Assembly (NCBI GenBank): GCA_009780245.1
Contig: WRAJ01000010.1
Location: forward strand, 1-54,872
Length of the DNA stretch: 54,872 nt
Direction: 5' to 3'
Source of the DNA: Turicibacter sp.
GTDB lineage: Bacteria > Bacillota_I > Bacilli_A > MOL361 > Turicibacteraceae
The notes under the pieces are model-generated. The model saw nothing but the letters and a program-made list of their open reading frames with translations. It made no database searches and was not told the DNA's origin. The position numbers and the translations under genes are program-made. Each line of letters starts with the position of its first letter. Positions within the stretch are counted from its first letter, which is position 1. Shown one piece after another: positions 25,706 to 34,682 of the stretch.

Positions 25706-27220
25706 ATGATTACATTTTTTGTTTGTCTCACAATCCTCATCGTTGGTTACTTCACTTACGGTAAAGTTGTAGATAAAATCTTAGCACCTAACGATGAGCA
25801 CCTAACGCCTGCTAAACGATTAGCTGATGGGATTGATTACGTTGAATTACCTTGGTGGAAAGTTCTTCTTACTCAGTTTTTAAACATTGCCGGATTAGGG
25901 CCAATCTTCGGTGCGATTCTAGGTGCGCTATTTGGGCCTATCGCCTTCATCTGGATTACGCTCGGTTGTTTGTTTGTCGGTTCTGTTGCAGATATGCTGG
26001 TTGGCTTTGTTTCGATGAAGCATGACGGTCTTTCCATCACTGAACTGGTCGGTCTTTACTTAGGTAGGCACACGCAGAAGTTTATGATCGTCTTCACGTT
26101 CATCTTATTAGTGCTAGTCGGCGTCACCTTCACGATGGCGCCTGCTGCTTGGTTAAATGGGCGCATGCCATTACCGTCTAGCCCAGGTGGCGTTCCATGG
26201 ATGTGGGTGTTAATTATTATTGCTTATTACGTCTTTGCTACCATCGTACCAGTTGAAGCTTTGATTGCTAAACTATTCCCGCCATTATCTGTTGCCATGC
26301 TAGCTGCCTGTATTATCTTATTGATCGCTTTGTTCATGAATTTAGGTTCAGACGGGTTCACCATGATGGAGTTTTCATTTGAAAACCTTCAGCCACAAGG
26401 GCAAGCCTTCTTCCCCTTCATCTTCACCACCATTGCGTGTGGTGCTGTGTCCGGGTTCCATGCCACTAAGTCGCCAATGATGGCACGTTGTATCGGTAAA
26501 GAATCAGAAGCTAAGCGCGTCTTCTTTGGATCAATGATTATCGAAGGTGTCGTGGCTTTGATCTGGGCGGCCATTACCATGGCAGTTCTTGGCGATAGAC
26601 TATTTGTTCTTCGTGAAAACGCAGCTGGTAACCTAGTATCCATGGTTGGTTATTTAGGTGGACAAGGTGGTACCGTAGATTACATGGCAAACGTCTTATT
26701 ACCGACTGGGTTGGCTACGGTGTTAATCTTTACGGCTGTTATCATCTTCCCAATCACGAGTGCGGATACTGGATTTAGAAGTGTACGTCTCATGTTTGCT
26801 GATGCTTTCAAATGGGATCAATCAAAAGTGATTAACCGTGTGTTAGTTTCAATTCCAATCTTCGTCATTGCTTGGATCTTAACGTGGATTGACTTCGGTA
26901 TTATTTGGCGTTACTTCGCTTGGTCTAACCTTTCAATCGCAGCGATTGCGTTATGGATGGGAGCGCGGTATTTAGCCTCTTTGAAGAAAAATTATTGGAT
27001 TGCCGTCATCCCAGCCTCTATCTTGAGCTACGGATCGCTCTCTTACATCCTACAAGCACCAGAAGGGTTCCAGCTAGGCGTTCGTTTTGCTAATGGGGCG
27101 TTGATTTCTAATGTTATTGGGATTGTCTTTGCGTTGGTGTTGTTCGCGTTATTCATCACCTCAGCTAAGAGTGCACCTGAAAAATTAGCGCACGTGACAG
27201 AGAAGATTACAGTTGATTAA
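25706..27220 (+). CDS. cstA: Carbon starvation protein A-type pyruvate/peptide transporter
   Basis: 504 aa with about 13-14 membrane segments. CstA marks: WWKVLLTQFLNIAGLGPIFG, GSVADMLVGFVSMKHDGLSI, ACGAVSGFHATKSPMMARCIGKE and FPITSADTGFRSVRLMFAD. It is of the shorter Bacillota kind, without the C-terminal extension of E. coli CstA. Family members import pyruvate or peptides when carbon is scarce. AGAGAGG precedes the start. It lies before pflB, which uses pyruvate, so pyruvate uptake or recovery is an attractive but unproven role. The palindrome upstream suggests its own regulator. Confidence 0.92.
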   Translation: MITFFVCLTILIVGYFTYGKVVDKILAPNDEHLTPAKRLADGIDYVELPWWKVLLTQFLNIAGLGPIFGAILGALFGPIAFIWITLGCLFVGSVADMLVGFVSMKHDGLSITELVGLYLGRHTQKFMIVFTFILLVLVGVTFTMAPAAWLNGRMPLPSSPGGVPWMWVLIIIAYYVFATIVPVEALIAKLFPPLSVAMLAACIILLIALFMNLGSDGFTMMEFSFENLQPQGQAFFPFIFTTIACGAVSGFHATKSPMMARCIGKESEAKRVFFGSMIIEGVVALIWAAITMAVLGDRLFVLRENAAGNLVSMVGYLGGQGGTVDYMANVLLPTGLATVLIFTAVIIFPITSADTGFRSVRLMFADAFKWDQSKVINRVLVSIPIFVIAWILTWIDFGIIWRYFAWSNLSIAAIALWMGARYLASLKKNYWIAVIPASILSYGSLSYILQAPEGFQLGVRFANGALISNVIGIVFALVLFALFITSAKSAPEKLAHVTEKITVD

Positions 27221-27241
27221 TTGACACAATTCATTAAGTGT

Positions 27242-27270
27242 AAAAGCGCTCGTTCGCGGGTGCTTTTATT
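27242..27270 (+). terminator. Terminator of cstA
   Basis: Stem AAAAGCGCTCG / CGGGTGCTTTT (with G-U pairs) around a TTCG tetraloop, then ATTT. Confidence 0.8.
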
Positions 27271-27318
27271 TAGTGAAAAAACTTTTGTATTGAAAAGGTT
27301 TTCCATATGATTAGATGA

Positions 27319-27347
27319 TTGATTTTTAACTAAGGAAAGGGTATAAT
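27319..27347 (+). promoter_or_regulatory. Promoter of pflB
   Basis: TTGATT (27319-27324), 17-bp spacer, TATAAT (27342-27347). Leader of about 90 nt. Confidence 0.78.
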
Positions 27348-27384
27348 ATTGAAGTGTAGCGATACTCAATTTATAGTCTTAATT

Positions 27385-27402
27385 ATCAATTGCCCAATTG
27401 AT
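27385..27402. promoter_or_regulatory. Palindrome in the pflB leader
   Basis: ATCAATTG-CC-CAATTGAT, a perfect inverted repeat, followed soon by ATTATTTTTT, about 40 bases before the start. It could be a repressor site or a weak attenuator hairpin. Confidence 0.5.
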
Positions 27403-27445
27403 ATTATTTTTTCATGAATAAAACAAATTTTTAGGAGGCAACAAC

Positions 27446-29671
27446 ATGAATGCATGGCAAGAATTTAAAGGTAGCAAATGGCAAGAAAAAATCGATGTTC
27501 GTGATTTCATTCTTGAGAACATGACTGAGTACACAGGAGACGATTCTTTCTTAGAAGGTCCAACTGATGCGACTAATAAACTTTGGGATCAAGTTCTAGA
27601 CCTTTCAAAGCAAGAGCGTGATGCTGGTGGTGTTCTAGACTTAGATACTAAAACAGTGTCAACCATCACTTCACACGATGCTGGGTATCTGAATAAGGAA
27701 CTTGAAATGATCGTTGGGTTCCAAACTGATAAGCCATTCAAGCGCTCACTGATGGTATTCGGTGGTATCAAGATGGCCGAAACTGCAGGGAAATCTTTTG
27801 GTTTTGAGGTTGACCCAGAAGTTTCAAAAACATTTACTGATTATCGTAAGACTCATAACCAAGGTGTTTTTGATGCTTACACAAATGAGATGCGCAAAGT
27901 TAGAAAATCTGGCGTTATCACAGGACTTCCTGATGCTTATGGGCGCGGACGTATTATTGGTGATTATCGTCGTGTCGCACTTTACGGTATCGACTTCCTA
28001 ATGGCACAAAAAAGAAAAGACTGGGATAACACTCGTCGCACAATGGATGAGGAAACAATCCGTCTACGAGAAGAAATCAGCGAGCAATATCGCGCTTTAA
28101 ACGAAATTAAAGAAATGGCTGCAACTTATGGCTTTGATATCTCTAAGCCTGCAACAACAGCTAAAGAAGCAATCCAATGGTTATACTTCGGATATTTAGC
28201 AGCAATCAAAGAGCAAAACGGTGCTGCAATGTCTATTGGACGTATCTCGACATTCCTTGATATCTATATTGAGCGTGACCTGAAAAACGGTGTTGCAACT
28301 GAAAAAGAAATCCAAGAAATGATGGATCACTTCGTAATGAAGTTACGTCTTGTTAAATTCGCTAGAACACCAGATTACAACTCACTATTCTCGGGAGATC
28401 CAGTATGGGTAACTGAGGCAATCGGTGGTATGGCTTCTGACGGTCGTTCAATGGTAACAAAGAACTCATTCAGAATGATTCATTCATTGGATAATTTAGG
28501 ACCAGCTCCAGAGCCAAACTTAACGGTTTTGTGGTCAACTGGACTTCCAAAAGCATTCAAAGATTACTGTTCAAAAATGTCAATCAAGACCTCTGCTATT
28601 CAGTATGAAAATGATGACATTATGCGCCCTACATTCGGTGATGACTACGGAATTGCATGTTGTGTATCTCCGATGAAAATTGGAAAGCAAGTACAATTCT
28701 TCGGCGCACGTGCTAACCTTGGTAAAGCATTATTGTATGCCATCAATGGTGGTGTCGATGAGCAGACAAAAGCGCAAGTTGGGCTACATTGGGCACCTAT
28801 CACGGATGAAGTGTTAGACTATGACAAAGTTATGACGATCTTCGATGAAGTATTAGACTGGTTGGCGGATATGTATGTCAATACACTAAACGTTATCCAC
28901 TACATGCATGACAAGTACTGCTATGAGCGTTCGCTAATGGCACTACATGATACGGATGCACAACGTATCTCTGCAACAGGAATCGCTGGGTTATCAGTTG
29001 TTGCCGACTCATTATCAGCAATTAAGTACGCAACTGTTAAGCCTATCCGTGATGAAGATGGCATCGCCGTTGACTTTGAAATCGAAGGTGATTATCCGAA
29101 ATACGGAAATAACGATGACCGAGTAGATTCATTAGCTGTTGATCTTGTTGAACGTTTCATGAAGAAAACGCTACAATACAAGACTTATCGCGCTGAAATT
29201 CAATCTCAATCTGTTTTAACCATCACTTCAAACGTTGTTTACGGTAAGAAGACAGGTAATACGCCTGATGGACGTCGTGCTGGTGAACCATTTGCACCTG
29301 GTGCAAACCCAATGCACGGTCGTGATACTAGTGGTGCGATGGCTTCAGTATCATCTGTTGCTAAATTACCATTTGAATCAGCACAAGACGGAATTTCAAA
29401 TACCTTCTCACTTGTACCTGATGCATTAGGTAAAACGGAAGATGAGCGTATCGCTAACCTATCTGCCGTATTAGATGGTTATGTTAAGAAAAAAGGTCAT
29501 CACTTAAACATCAACGTGTTTAACCGTGAAACGTTACAAGATGCGATGGATCACCCAGAAAAGTACCCACAATTAACAATCCGTGTATCTGGGTACGCTG
29601 TAAACTTCATTAAATTAACGAAAGAACAACAAATGGATGTTATCAACCGTACGATGCATGCAGGAATGTAA
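27446..29671 (+). CDS. pflB: Formate acetyltransferase (pyruvate formate-lyase)
   Basis: 741 aa, usual length. Turns pyruvate and CoA into acetyl-CoA and formate in anaerobic fermentation. The active-site Cys pair is in [12 protein letters not shown] (near residue 411), and the glycyl-radical motif [13 protein letters not shown] lies near the C-terminus. Other marks are [19 protein letters not shown] and [24 protein letters not shown] precedes the start. The activase gene follows after about 115 bp, separated by a terminator. Oxygen-sensitive, so the organism grows anaerobically at least part of the time. Confidence 0.97.
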   Translation: MNAWQEFKGSKWQEKIDVRDFILENMTEYTGDDSFLEGPTDATNKLWDQVLDLSKQERDAGGVLDLDTKTVSTITSHDAGYLNKELEMIVGFQTDKPFKRSLMVFGGIKMAETAGKSFGFEVDPEVSKTFTDYRKTHNQGVFDAYTNEMRKVRKSGVITGLPDAYGRGRIIGDYRRVALYGIDFLMAQKRKDWDNTRRTMDEETIRLREEISEQYRALNEIKEMAATYGFDISKPATTAKEAIQWLYFGYLAAIKEQNGAAMSIGRISTFLDIYIERDLKNGVATEKEIQEMMDHFVMKLRLVKFARTPDYNSLFSGDPVWVTEAIGGMASDGRSMVTKNSFRMIHSLDNLGPAPEPNLTVLWSTGLPKAFKDYCSKMSIKTSAIQYENDDIMRPTFGDDYGIACCVSPMKIGKQVQFFGARANLGKALLYAINGGVDEQTKAQVGLHWAPITDEVLDYDKVMTIFDEVLDWLADMYVNTLNVIHYMHDKYCYERSLMALHDTDAQRISATGIAGLSVVADSLSAIKYATVKPIRDEDGIAVDFEIEGDYPKYGNNDDRVDSLAVDLVERFMKKTLQYKTYRAEIQSQSVLTITSNVVYGKKTGNTPDGRRAGEPFAPGANPMHGRDTSGAMASVSSVAKLPFESAQDGISNTFSLVPDALGKTEDERIANLSAVLDGYVKKKGHHLNINVFNRETLQDAMDHPEKYPQLTIRVSGYAVNFIKLTKEQQMDVINRTMHAGM

Positions 29672-29686
29672 CCCATTTAAAGCAAA

Positions 29687-29722
29687 ATAAAAGGGTGGGA
29701 ATACCATTTCCCATCCTTTTAC
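29687..29722 (+). terminator. Terminator between pflB and pflA
   Basis: 13-bp stem AAAAGGGTGGGAA / TTTCCCATCCTTTT with a short loop. It would limit pflA expression relative to pflB. Confidence 0.8.
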
Positions 29723-29788
29723 TTTGAAGATGAATAACCTTGTCTCTTATTGTCGAAACTATATTATTAAGTATTATGAGGTGTTTGT

Positions 29789-30535
29789 ATGTCAGAAATT
29801 GGTTATGTCCATTCCATCGAATCCTTTGGCAATGTCGATGGTCCAGGAATCAGATTTATCTTGTTTTTGCAAGGCTGCACACTGCAGTGTAAATACTGTC
29901 ACAATCGTGACTCATGGAAATTAAAGCAAGGCAAAGAAATGACCGTTGATGAAGTGATGGTTGAAGTTTTAAAATACCGTGAATTCTTCGACGCATCGGG
30001 TGGCGGTATCACCGTAAGTGGTGGTGAACCGATGATCCAGCTTCCTTTTTTAATCCAACTATTTAAAGCTTGTAAAGCGCAGGGCATTCATACGAATATT
30101 GATACAAGCGGCGGTATTTCATTGACTGATCGAAACAAAGAATTGCTTGATGAGCTTCTCTTGTACACAGACTTAATGATGCTTGACGTTAAACTGATGG
30201 ATCCAGCTGGGCACAAGGAATTGATCGGCGTTCCGAATGATCACATTCTCGATTTTGGTCGCCATGTGGCTCAGTCTAACACGCCGTTATGGATTAGACG
30301 CGTTCTTGTTCCGGGATTGTCGGATTCTGAGGATGATTTAAAGGCGACAGCCGCCTACATTAAAGAGCTGAACCAGATCGGGACGGTTGAAAGAATTGAA
30401 GTTTTACCTTATCACCCAATGGGTGAATCAAAGTGGGAAGAATTGGGATATGAATATCCGCTGAAGGGGCAGCGTGTCCCGACAAAAGAAGAAGTCACAC
30501 GTGCTGAAGAAATTTTAAAAACGGGACTTTCATAA
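29789..30535 (+). CDS. pflA: Pyruvate formate-lyase activating enzyme (radical SAM)
   Basis: 248 aa. The radical-SAM [4Fe-4S] motif CTLQCKYC is near residue 30, after IESFGNVDGPGIRFILFLQG; the SAM-binding GGGITVSGGEP follows near 71. It installs the glycyl radical in PflB. The spacing is CxxxCxxC as in all activases. It follows pflB in the same direction and has its own downstream terminator. Confidence 0.96.
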   Translation: MSEIGYVHSIESFGNVDGPGIRFILFLQGCTLQCKYCHNRDSWKLKQGKEMTVDEVMVEVLKYREFFDASGGGITVSGGEPMIQLPFLIQLFKACKAQGIHTNIDTSGGISLTDRNKELLDELLLYTDLMMLDVKLMDPAGHKELIGVPNDHILDFGRHVAQSNTPLWIRRVLVPGLSDSEDDLKATAAYIKELNQIGTVERIEVLPYHPMGESKWEELGYEYPLKGQRVPTKEEVTRAEEILKTGLS

Positions 30536-30536
30536 T

Positions 30537-30563
30537 AAAAACTCGCGATTTGCGAGTTTTTTA
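30537..30563. terminator. Bidirectional terminator between pflA and the M28 peptidase gene
   Basis: AAAACTCGC / GCGAGTTTTTT with a short loop; T-rich tails on both strands, serving two convergent genes. Confidence 0.85.
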
Positions 30564-30585
30564 ATTTCACTTTCTTATTCATCCT

Positions 30586-31722
30586 CTATTGCTCAAATTC
30601 ACTACTCAGAATTTCCTCCAAAAACAAACCGAAGCCATACAAAGCATGCTCTACTCTTCCGGGATGATTTTCCATGAGGAAATCTAAACAATCATCTGCG
30701 GTATGAAGCACATCACCGACAAAAACAAAGGGGTATTCCACTGGGTGCGAAGCGTAAAACACCATTACCGGAATCCCAAATGGGATGAACGCTAGTTGAT
30801 CCGTCGAGAGCGTAAATGCGTGTGGTCTGCTGATGAGGTCAGTGCGACCACTAGCGTTAAGCACCTGCGCGATACTTTCCACTTGTTCAGTTAAAGCATT
30901 CTGTGAAAATTCAGGATCGTCCCACATGATTTCCTCCGGGAATTCTGGCATCTCATCCCTATACGCAATCGCATAAATCAATTCCGGACCATCCATCATG
31001 ACATCGGCGTTAATCATCAAAATCAGGTTGTCAATTTCTTCATCCGTCATGTTATCAACAAAATAAAAGGCACCAATTAGTCCAACCTCTTCGGCACCGA
31101 AAAACACGTACTGAAGCGTATAATAGTGATCAATATTTCTCATGCGATAGGCGTTTTCTAAAAGTAGCACGATTCCGCTTGCGTTGTCGCTAATCCCTGG
31201 GTATCCGACCCCGTCATAATGTGCACCGATGATCATCGTTTCTTCGCTCTGACCTGGTACCGTTAAAATAACATTCTGACTGTAGTAAATCCATTCCAGC
31301 CCGTCGTAATAGCCCATCTCTTCAAACCATTCGATGTGCCATGTCGGTTCTCCCCACCACGAAGAAGTCGGCGCATCGTAACGAAACGTTTGCACTTCAA
31401 TCTGGCTTTCATCGAATCCAATCTCTAATAACGTCTCCACAAGCCATTCTGCTGTTTCTAATTCACGATCCGAAAAAGCCAAGCGATTTGGCAAGACGTC
31501 GTTCAGATGCGCAAGCCATTGCACGCCTAAATAGCCATGTTCTCCCGGAGCAACATCAAACACACGCGGTTCTCCTCTTTCAGGCTGTGTGGCTTCTTCC
31601 ACGACAGGCGGCTCAGTAGTCTCTGGCACATCGTAAGCACCGTTGGCATCCTCCCCATTTGCGCCACACCCTTGTAAAACTAGCAGAACTAGCAACACCC
31701 CTAGTGATAGTAATTTCTTCAT
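30586..31722 (-). CDS. M28-family peptidase lipoprotein
   Basis: About 378 aa. Lipoprotein signal MKKLLSLGVLLVLLVLQGC, then an acidic, disordered stretch and an M28 zinc-peptidase domain. Metal and catalytic residues appear in MIIGAHYDGVGYPGISDNAS (His and Asp ligands), FFGAEEVGLIG (catalytic Glu and Glu ligand), LMINADVM (Asp) and VGDVLHTADDCL (His). Members are aminopeptidases or carboxypeptidases, anchored here on the outer face of the membrane. ATG at 31722 was chosen for GGAGG eight bases upstream; a start at 31743 is less likely. Single gene with its own promoter. Confidence 0.87.
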   Translation of the reverse strand: MKKLLSLGVLLVLLVLQGCGANGEDANGAYDVPETTEPPVVEEATQPERGEPRVFDVAPGEHGYLGVQWLAHLNDVLPNRLAFSDRELETAEWLVETLLEIGFDESQIEVQTFRYDAPTSSWWGEPTWHIEWFEEMGYYDGLEWIYYSQNVILTVPGQSEETMIIGAHYDGVGYPGISDNASGIVLLLENAYRMRNIDHYYTLQYVFFGAEEVGLIGAFYFVDNMTDEEIDNLILMINADVMMDGPELIYAIAYRDEMPEFPEEIMWDDPEFSQNALTEQVESIAQVLNASGRTDLISRPHAFTLSTDQLAFIPFGIPVMVFYASHPVEYPFVFVGDVLHTADDCLDFLMENHPGRVEHALYGFGLFLEEILSSEFEQ

Positions 31723-31796
31723 CTTCAAATCCTCCAATAACACTAACTACTGATTCTTTTCGTACACATTCAGACAATTATTTTTGCAACATCACT

Positions 31797-31825
31797 ATTC
31801 TATCACATAAGTAATCCCAAATCAA
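31797..31825 (-). promoter_or_regulatory. Promoter of the M28 peptidase gene
   Basis: Minus strand TTGATT (31825-31820), 17-bp spacer, TAGAAT (31802-31797). Confidence 0.7.
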
Positions 31826-31842
31826 CGCGCGAGAAAGCCACA

Positions 31843-31874
31843 AAAAAAGCCACAAGTTAAACTGTGGCTTTTTT
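31843..31874 (-). terminator. Terminator of the GH10 gene
   Basis: AAAAAAGCCACA / TGTGGCTTTTTT with an 8-nt loop and a T tract, ten bases after the stop. Confidence 0.85.
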
Positions 31875-31883
31875 CAAATCTTA

Positions 31884-34448
31884 TTAGTTATCTTCTTTCT
31901 TTAAAGCTTTCACAGCTATACCTGTGGCAACCGCAGCTAAACCTACCAATGCGACTGACCCAGCAATGGCACCTGTATCTGGTAACCTTGGTGGTGTTGA
32001 TGGTGCTACCGTCGATGGTCCCGTTGGACAATCAGGGTCTGTTGGGCACTCGACGTCAGGGCATGGCACCGTCGGACACACTGGCTCCTCTGGGCACTGC
32101 GTTGGTGCTTCTGTCGGAGCTTCCGTTGGTGGCTCTGTTGGTGTTGGTTGAGTCCCAACGTTCGGTGTTGCGTTGTAAACCGCCCAGAAGGCATCTTTTG
32201 CTTGTAAACTACCATCAAACAGCAACGGTTGTCCCCATGCGCGCCAGCTTTGGCTATCAGCTAGACCCCAAATTGATACGCGGTTCATGTACTCAGCGAA
32301 TTCCAAGTAGTAACCCATCACACGTGCGTAAGCGTCTGCTAATCGTTGCTGATCAGCTGCTGGTAATGGCATTGGTAATGGATTCGCTTGCGTTCCAATC
32401 GTAATGTCAAGCTCGGTAACGCTGATTCTTGCCCCTGTTTCTATGAAGCGAATCATCGCAGGTCTAATGTTATCGAAGTTCGTTGCCCATTGATCTAAAT
32501 GATGATGAGACTGCATCCCGATAACCTCGATGAGCAAACGACCGTCGTAGCTTGGGTGGTTTTCCCAGCGCTCGTTGATCTCAACAACCATTTGTGCAAT
32601 GGCCATGCTCTTACCTGGTTGCTCTTCATTGAAATCGTTGTAGTAAAGAAGCGCCGTTGGGTCTGCTTGTCTTGCAAAGTAAAACGCATAGAAAATGAAG
32701 TCAGAACCACATTCATCGCCCGTTGCACCGTTAGCAAAAGCGTCGTACCAACGTAAATAGTTAGGGTTGTTTAATCCCACACCTTCACGGCGTAAATGTG
32801 CACGCCAGTTTGGATTGGCTTCCCAAGCGGTTGTGCCAACACTATCCGTGAAAACTTCATTCAATACGTCCCACGAAAACATACGACCAGCATAGCGACC
32901 AGCGTAAATGCTAATGAAGTCTTCCATGTTTTGCATCGCTTGTGCACGCGTCACTAATGGCAACGTGGCATGCCCTTCACGACCTGTCATCCATAACGGT
33001 GATTGCGAATGCCAAACCAAAGTATGTCCAATCATCGCTAAGTCGTTTGCTTCTGCCCAGTCAACAATGGCATCCGCTGTTGCAAAATTCCACGTTGCAG
33101 GATCTGGGCTAGGTGCAATGTGATCTGGCTTATGATGATTTTCTGCGGTTACCGCATTAAACTGATTCAAGAAGAAAGCCTCTGTGTTTGGCTCACCCAT
33201 GATCGATGGGTTGCTCCAAATGTTTCCGAATAAGAAATAATTAGCAAAGCGGTCCGCTAATGACGGTAAGTCTAAATCAAATTCAGGAACAATGATGTCA
33301 ACGTCTCCCGCTTCGTTTGCAGGGATCACTTGCATGTTAATGGCAGCTGGGCTTGCCGTAAATGGATTTGTACCATCTTCAAAGTCCGCACGCCAAACTA
33401 CTTCTCCGGCAGCGTTCGTGATAGTAAAATTATCAATAAAGAAGATCACCATTGAACCGTCGTTAATGCCACCAGAACCAGTTCCTCGTTTTACAAGCTG
33501 GATTTCCGTCCAGTCGTACGATAAAATATTAACTGGGTTTAAAATGTTCGGTCTTCCTTCAAAATCTAACGCTGAGTTGAAACGCGTCCACTGTCCGCTT
33601 GCATCTGGTGCGAAATTCGGCGTAATGAGAAGGTGTGCCCAGCGTGGCCCGTTGGTTTGTAACATTAAACCAACCCCTTCAGGGCTTTGTGGCGTAAATA
33701 AATCAACCGAAAACTCGTAAACACCGTCTGCTGTTAAATACGGTGCAATAGCAGCACGACTTAACCTTAAACCGTCCCACTGATTCCCGGCAGGAACGTC
33801 TACTCTTAAGACATTATTACCCAAATAGCTGCTATCAAGAACAGGGAAATCATGGTCAATGAAGTCATAATCCGGAACGTCCCCTGCTTCAGCGTCGTCA
33901 TGACGATACACCGCTAACACAGAAACCGTAATGTCTGAAGACGCACCAGCCTCGTTACTCGTCACCCTGAAATTATCAGATCCTGTCGCTGTCGCTTCAG
34001 GAACAACAAGTTCATAGCTAAACGTGCCGTCAGCAGCAACGTTAATGCCAAAGGTGTCCCAAGTATGAGGAAATTGAATCCACACTTGCATGCCATCAGC
34101 AACAGGTGTCGGGACATTTCCTTCAATGATCAGACGATCACCTGGGAATGATTCCATGAGAACTTCCATCCCGTTCCATTGTGCATCACGATTGGTGATT
34201 AAAACCGCACCGTTATCTTGAGCGATCAGTGTAGAACCAGCATTTCGCACATCCCCCCACCCTAGCGTTTCACCTGCTTCATAACCTTGTTCCTCAAGCC
34301 AAGAAGCTAAGGAAAAGTAAAGGCTATACCCATCGCTTTCTGCTGCTGAGACTAAAGGCCTTGCATTTACAACATGACCCAAAAGCAGGGCAATGGCAAC
34401 AAAACTAAGGAGTAATTTTGTTGAATTTTCTTTGATCTTATTATACAT
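31884..34448 (-). CDS. Cell-wall-anchored endo-1,4-beta-xylanase, GH10
   Basis: 854 aa. Signal peptide (residues 1-36, ending VVNARPLVSA). Two N-terminal beta-sandwich regions follow, the second (about 200-355) like carbohydrate-binding modules (VDVPAGNQWDGLRLSR, DGVYEFSVDLFTP). The GH10 domain spans about 385-755: LVWHSQSPLWM, acid/base Glu in FSWDVLNEVFTD, nucleophile Glu in ISVTELDITIG, and VSIWGLADSQSWR. The tail holds a Thr/Pro linker with five Cys and a sortase signal LPDTGA, a hydrophobic helix and KALKKEDN. It cuts xylan while fixed to the cell wall. Its own promoter and terminator make it a single-gene unit. Confidence 0.95.
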   Translation of the reverse strand: MYNKIKENSTKLLLSFVAIALLLGHVVNARPLVSAAESDGYSLYFSLASWLEEQGYEAGETLGWGDVRNAGSTLIAQDNGAVLITNRDAQWNGMEVLMESFPGDRLIIEGNVPTPVADGMQVWIQFPHTWDTFGINVAADGTFSYELVVPEATATGSDNFRVTSNEAGASSDITVSVLAVYRHDDAEAGDVPDYDFIDHDFPVLDSSYLGNNVLRVDVPAGNQWDGLRLSRAAIAPYLTADGVYEFSVDLFTPQSPEGVGLMLQTNGPRWAHLLITPNFAPDASGQWTRFNSALDFEGRPNILNPVNILSYDWTEIQLVKRGTGSGGINDGSMVIFFIDNFTITNAAGEVVWRADFEDGTNPFTASPAAINMQVIPANEAGDVDIIVPEFDLDLPSLADRFANYFLFGNIWSNPSIMGEPNTEAFFLNQFNAVTAENHHKPDHIAPSPDPATWNFATADAIVDWAEANDLAMIGHTLVWHSQSPLWMTGREGHATLPLVTRAQAMQNMEDFISIYAGRYAGRMFSWDVLNEVFTDSVGTTAWEANPNWRAHLRREGVGLNNPNYLRWYDAFANGATGDECGSDFIFYAFYFARQADPTALLYYNDFNEEQPGKSMAIAQMVVEINERWENHPSYDGRLLIEVIGMQSHHHLDQWATNFDNIRPAMIRFIETGARISVTELDITIGTQANPLPMPLPAADQQRLADAYARVMGYYLEFAEYMNRVSIWGLADSQSWRAWGQPLLFDGSLQAKDAFWAVYNATPNVGTQPTPTEPPTEAPTEAPTQCPEEPVCPTVPCPDVECPTDPDCPTGPSTVAPSTPPRLPDTGAIAGSVALVGLAAVATGIAVKALKKEDN

Positions 34449-34521
34449 AGGTCGATACCTCCAAGATAGTATGATTATTTTCTAAAACGTCGGATAATGC
34501 TTACAAAACAACCTCACTAAT

Positions 34522-34560
34522 ATTCTATCATACCTATTTTCGTTTGTCCAGTGTACAAAC
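34522..34560 (-). promoter_or_regulatory. Promoter and inverted-repeat operator of the GH10 gene
   Basis: Minus strand TGGACA (34550-34545), 17-bp spacer, TAGAAT (34527-34522). The inverted repeat GTTTGT-N7-ACAAAC (34542-34560) overlaps the -35 box, so a repressor bound there would block the polymerase. Confidence 0.65.
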
Positions 34561-34627
34561 AAAGTTTTATCTATATTTGCATAATTTTCGCTCTTCTTCG
34601 AGGTCAGAAAAAGTTTTGCTTTGAAAA

Positions 34628-34655
34628 ACAAAAAAAAATGCTACAAAAATGTAGC
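34628..34655 (-). terminator. Terminator of recD2
   Basis: GCTACA / TGTAGC stem with a four-base loop and a long T tract on the minus strand, about 28 bases after the stop. Confidence 0.85.
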
Positions 34656-34682
34656 TTTGTCTTCGCCGTTTTAGACGACTCC

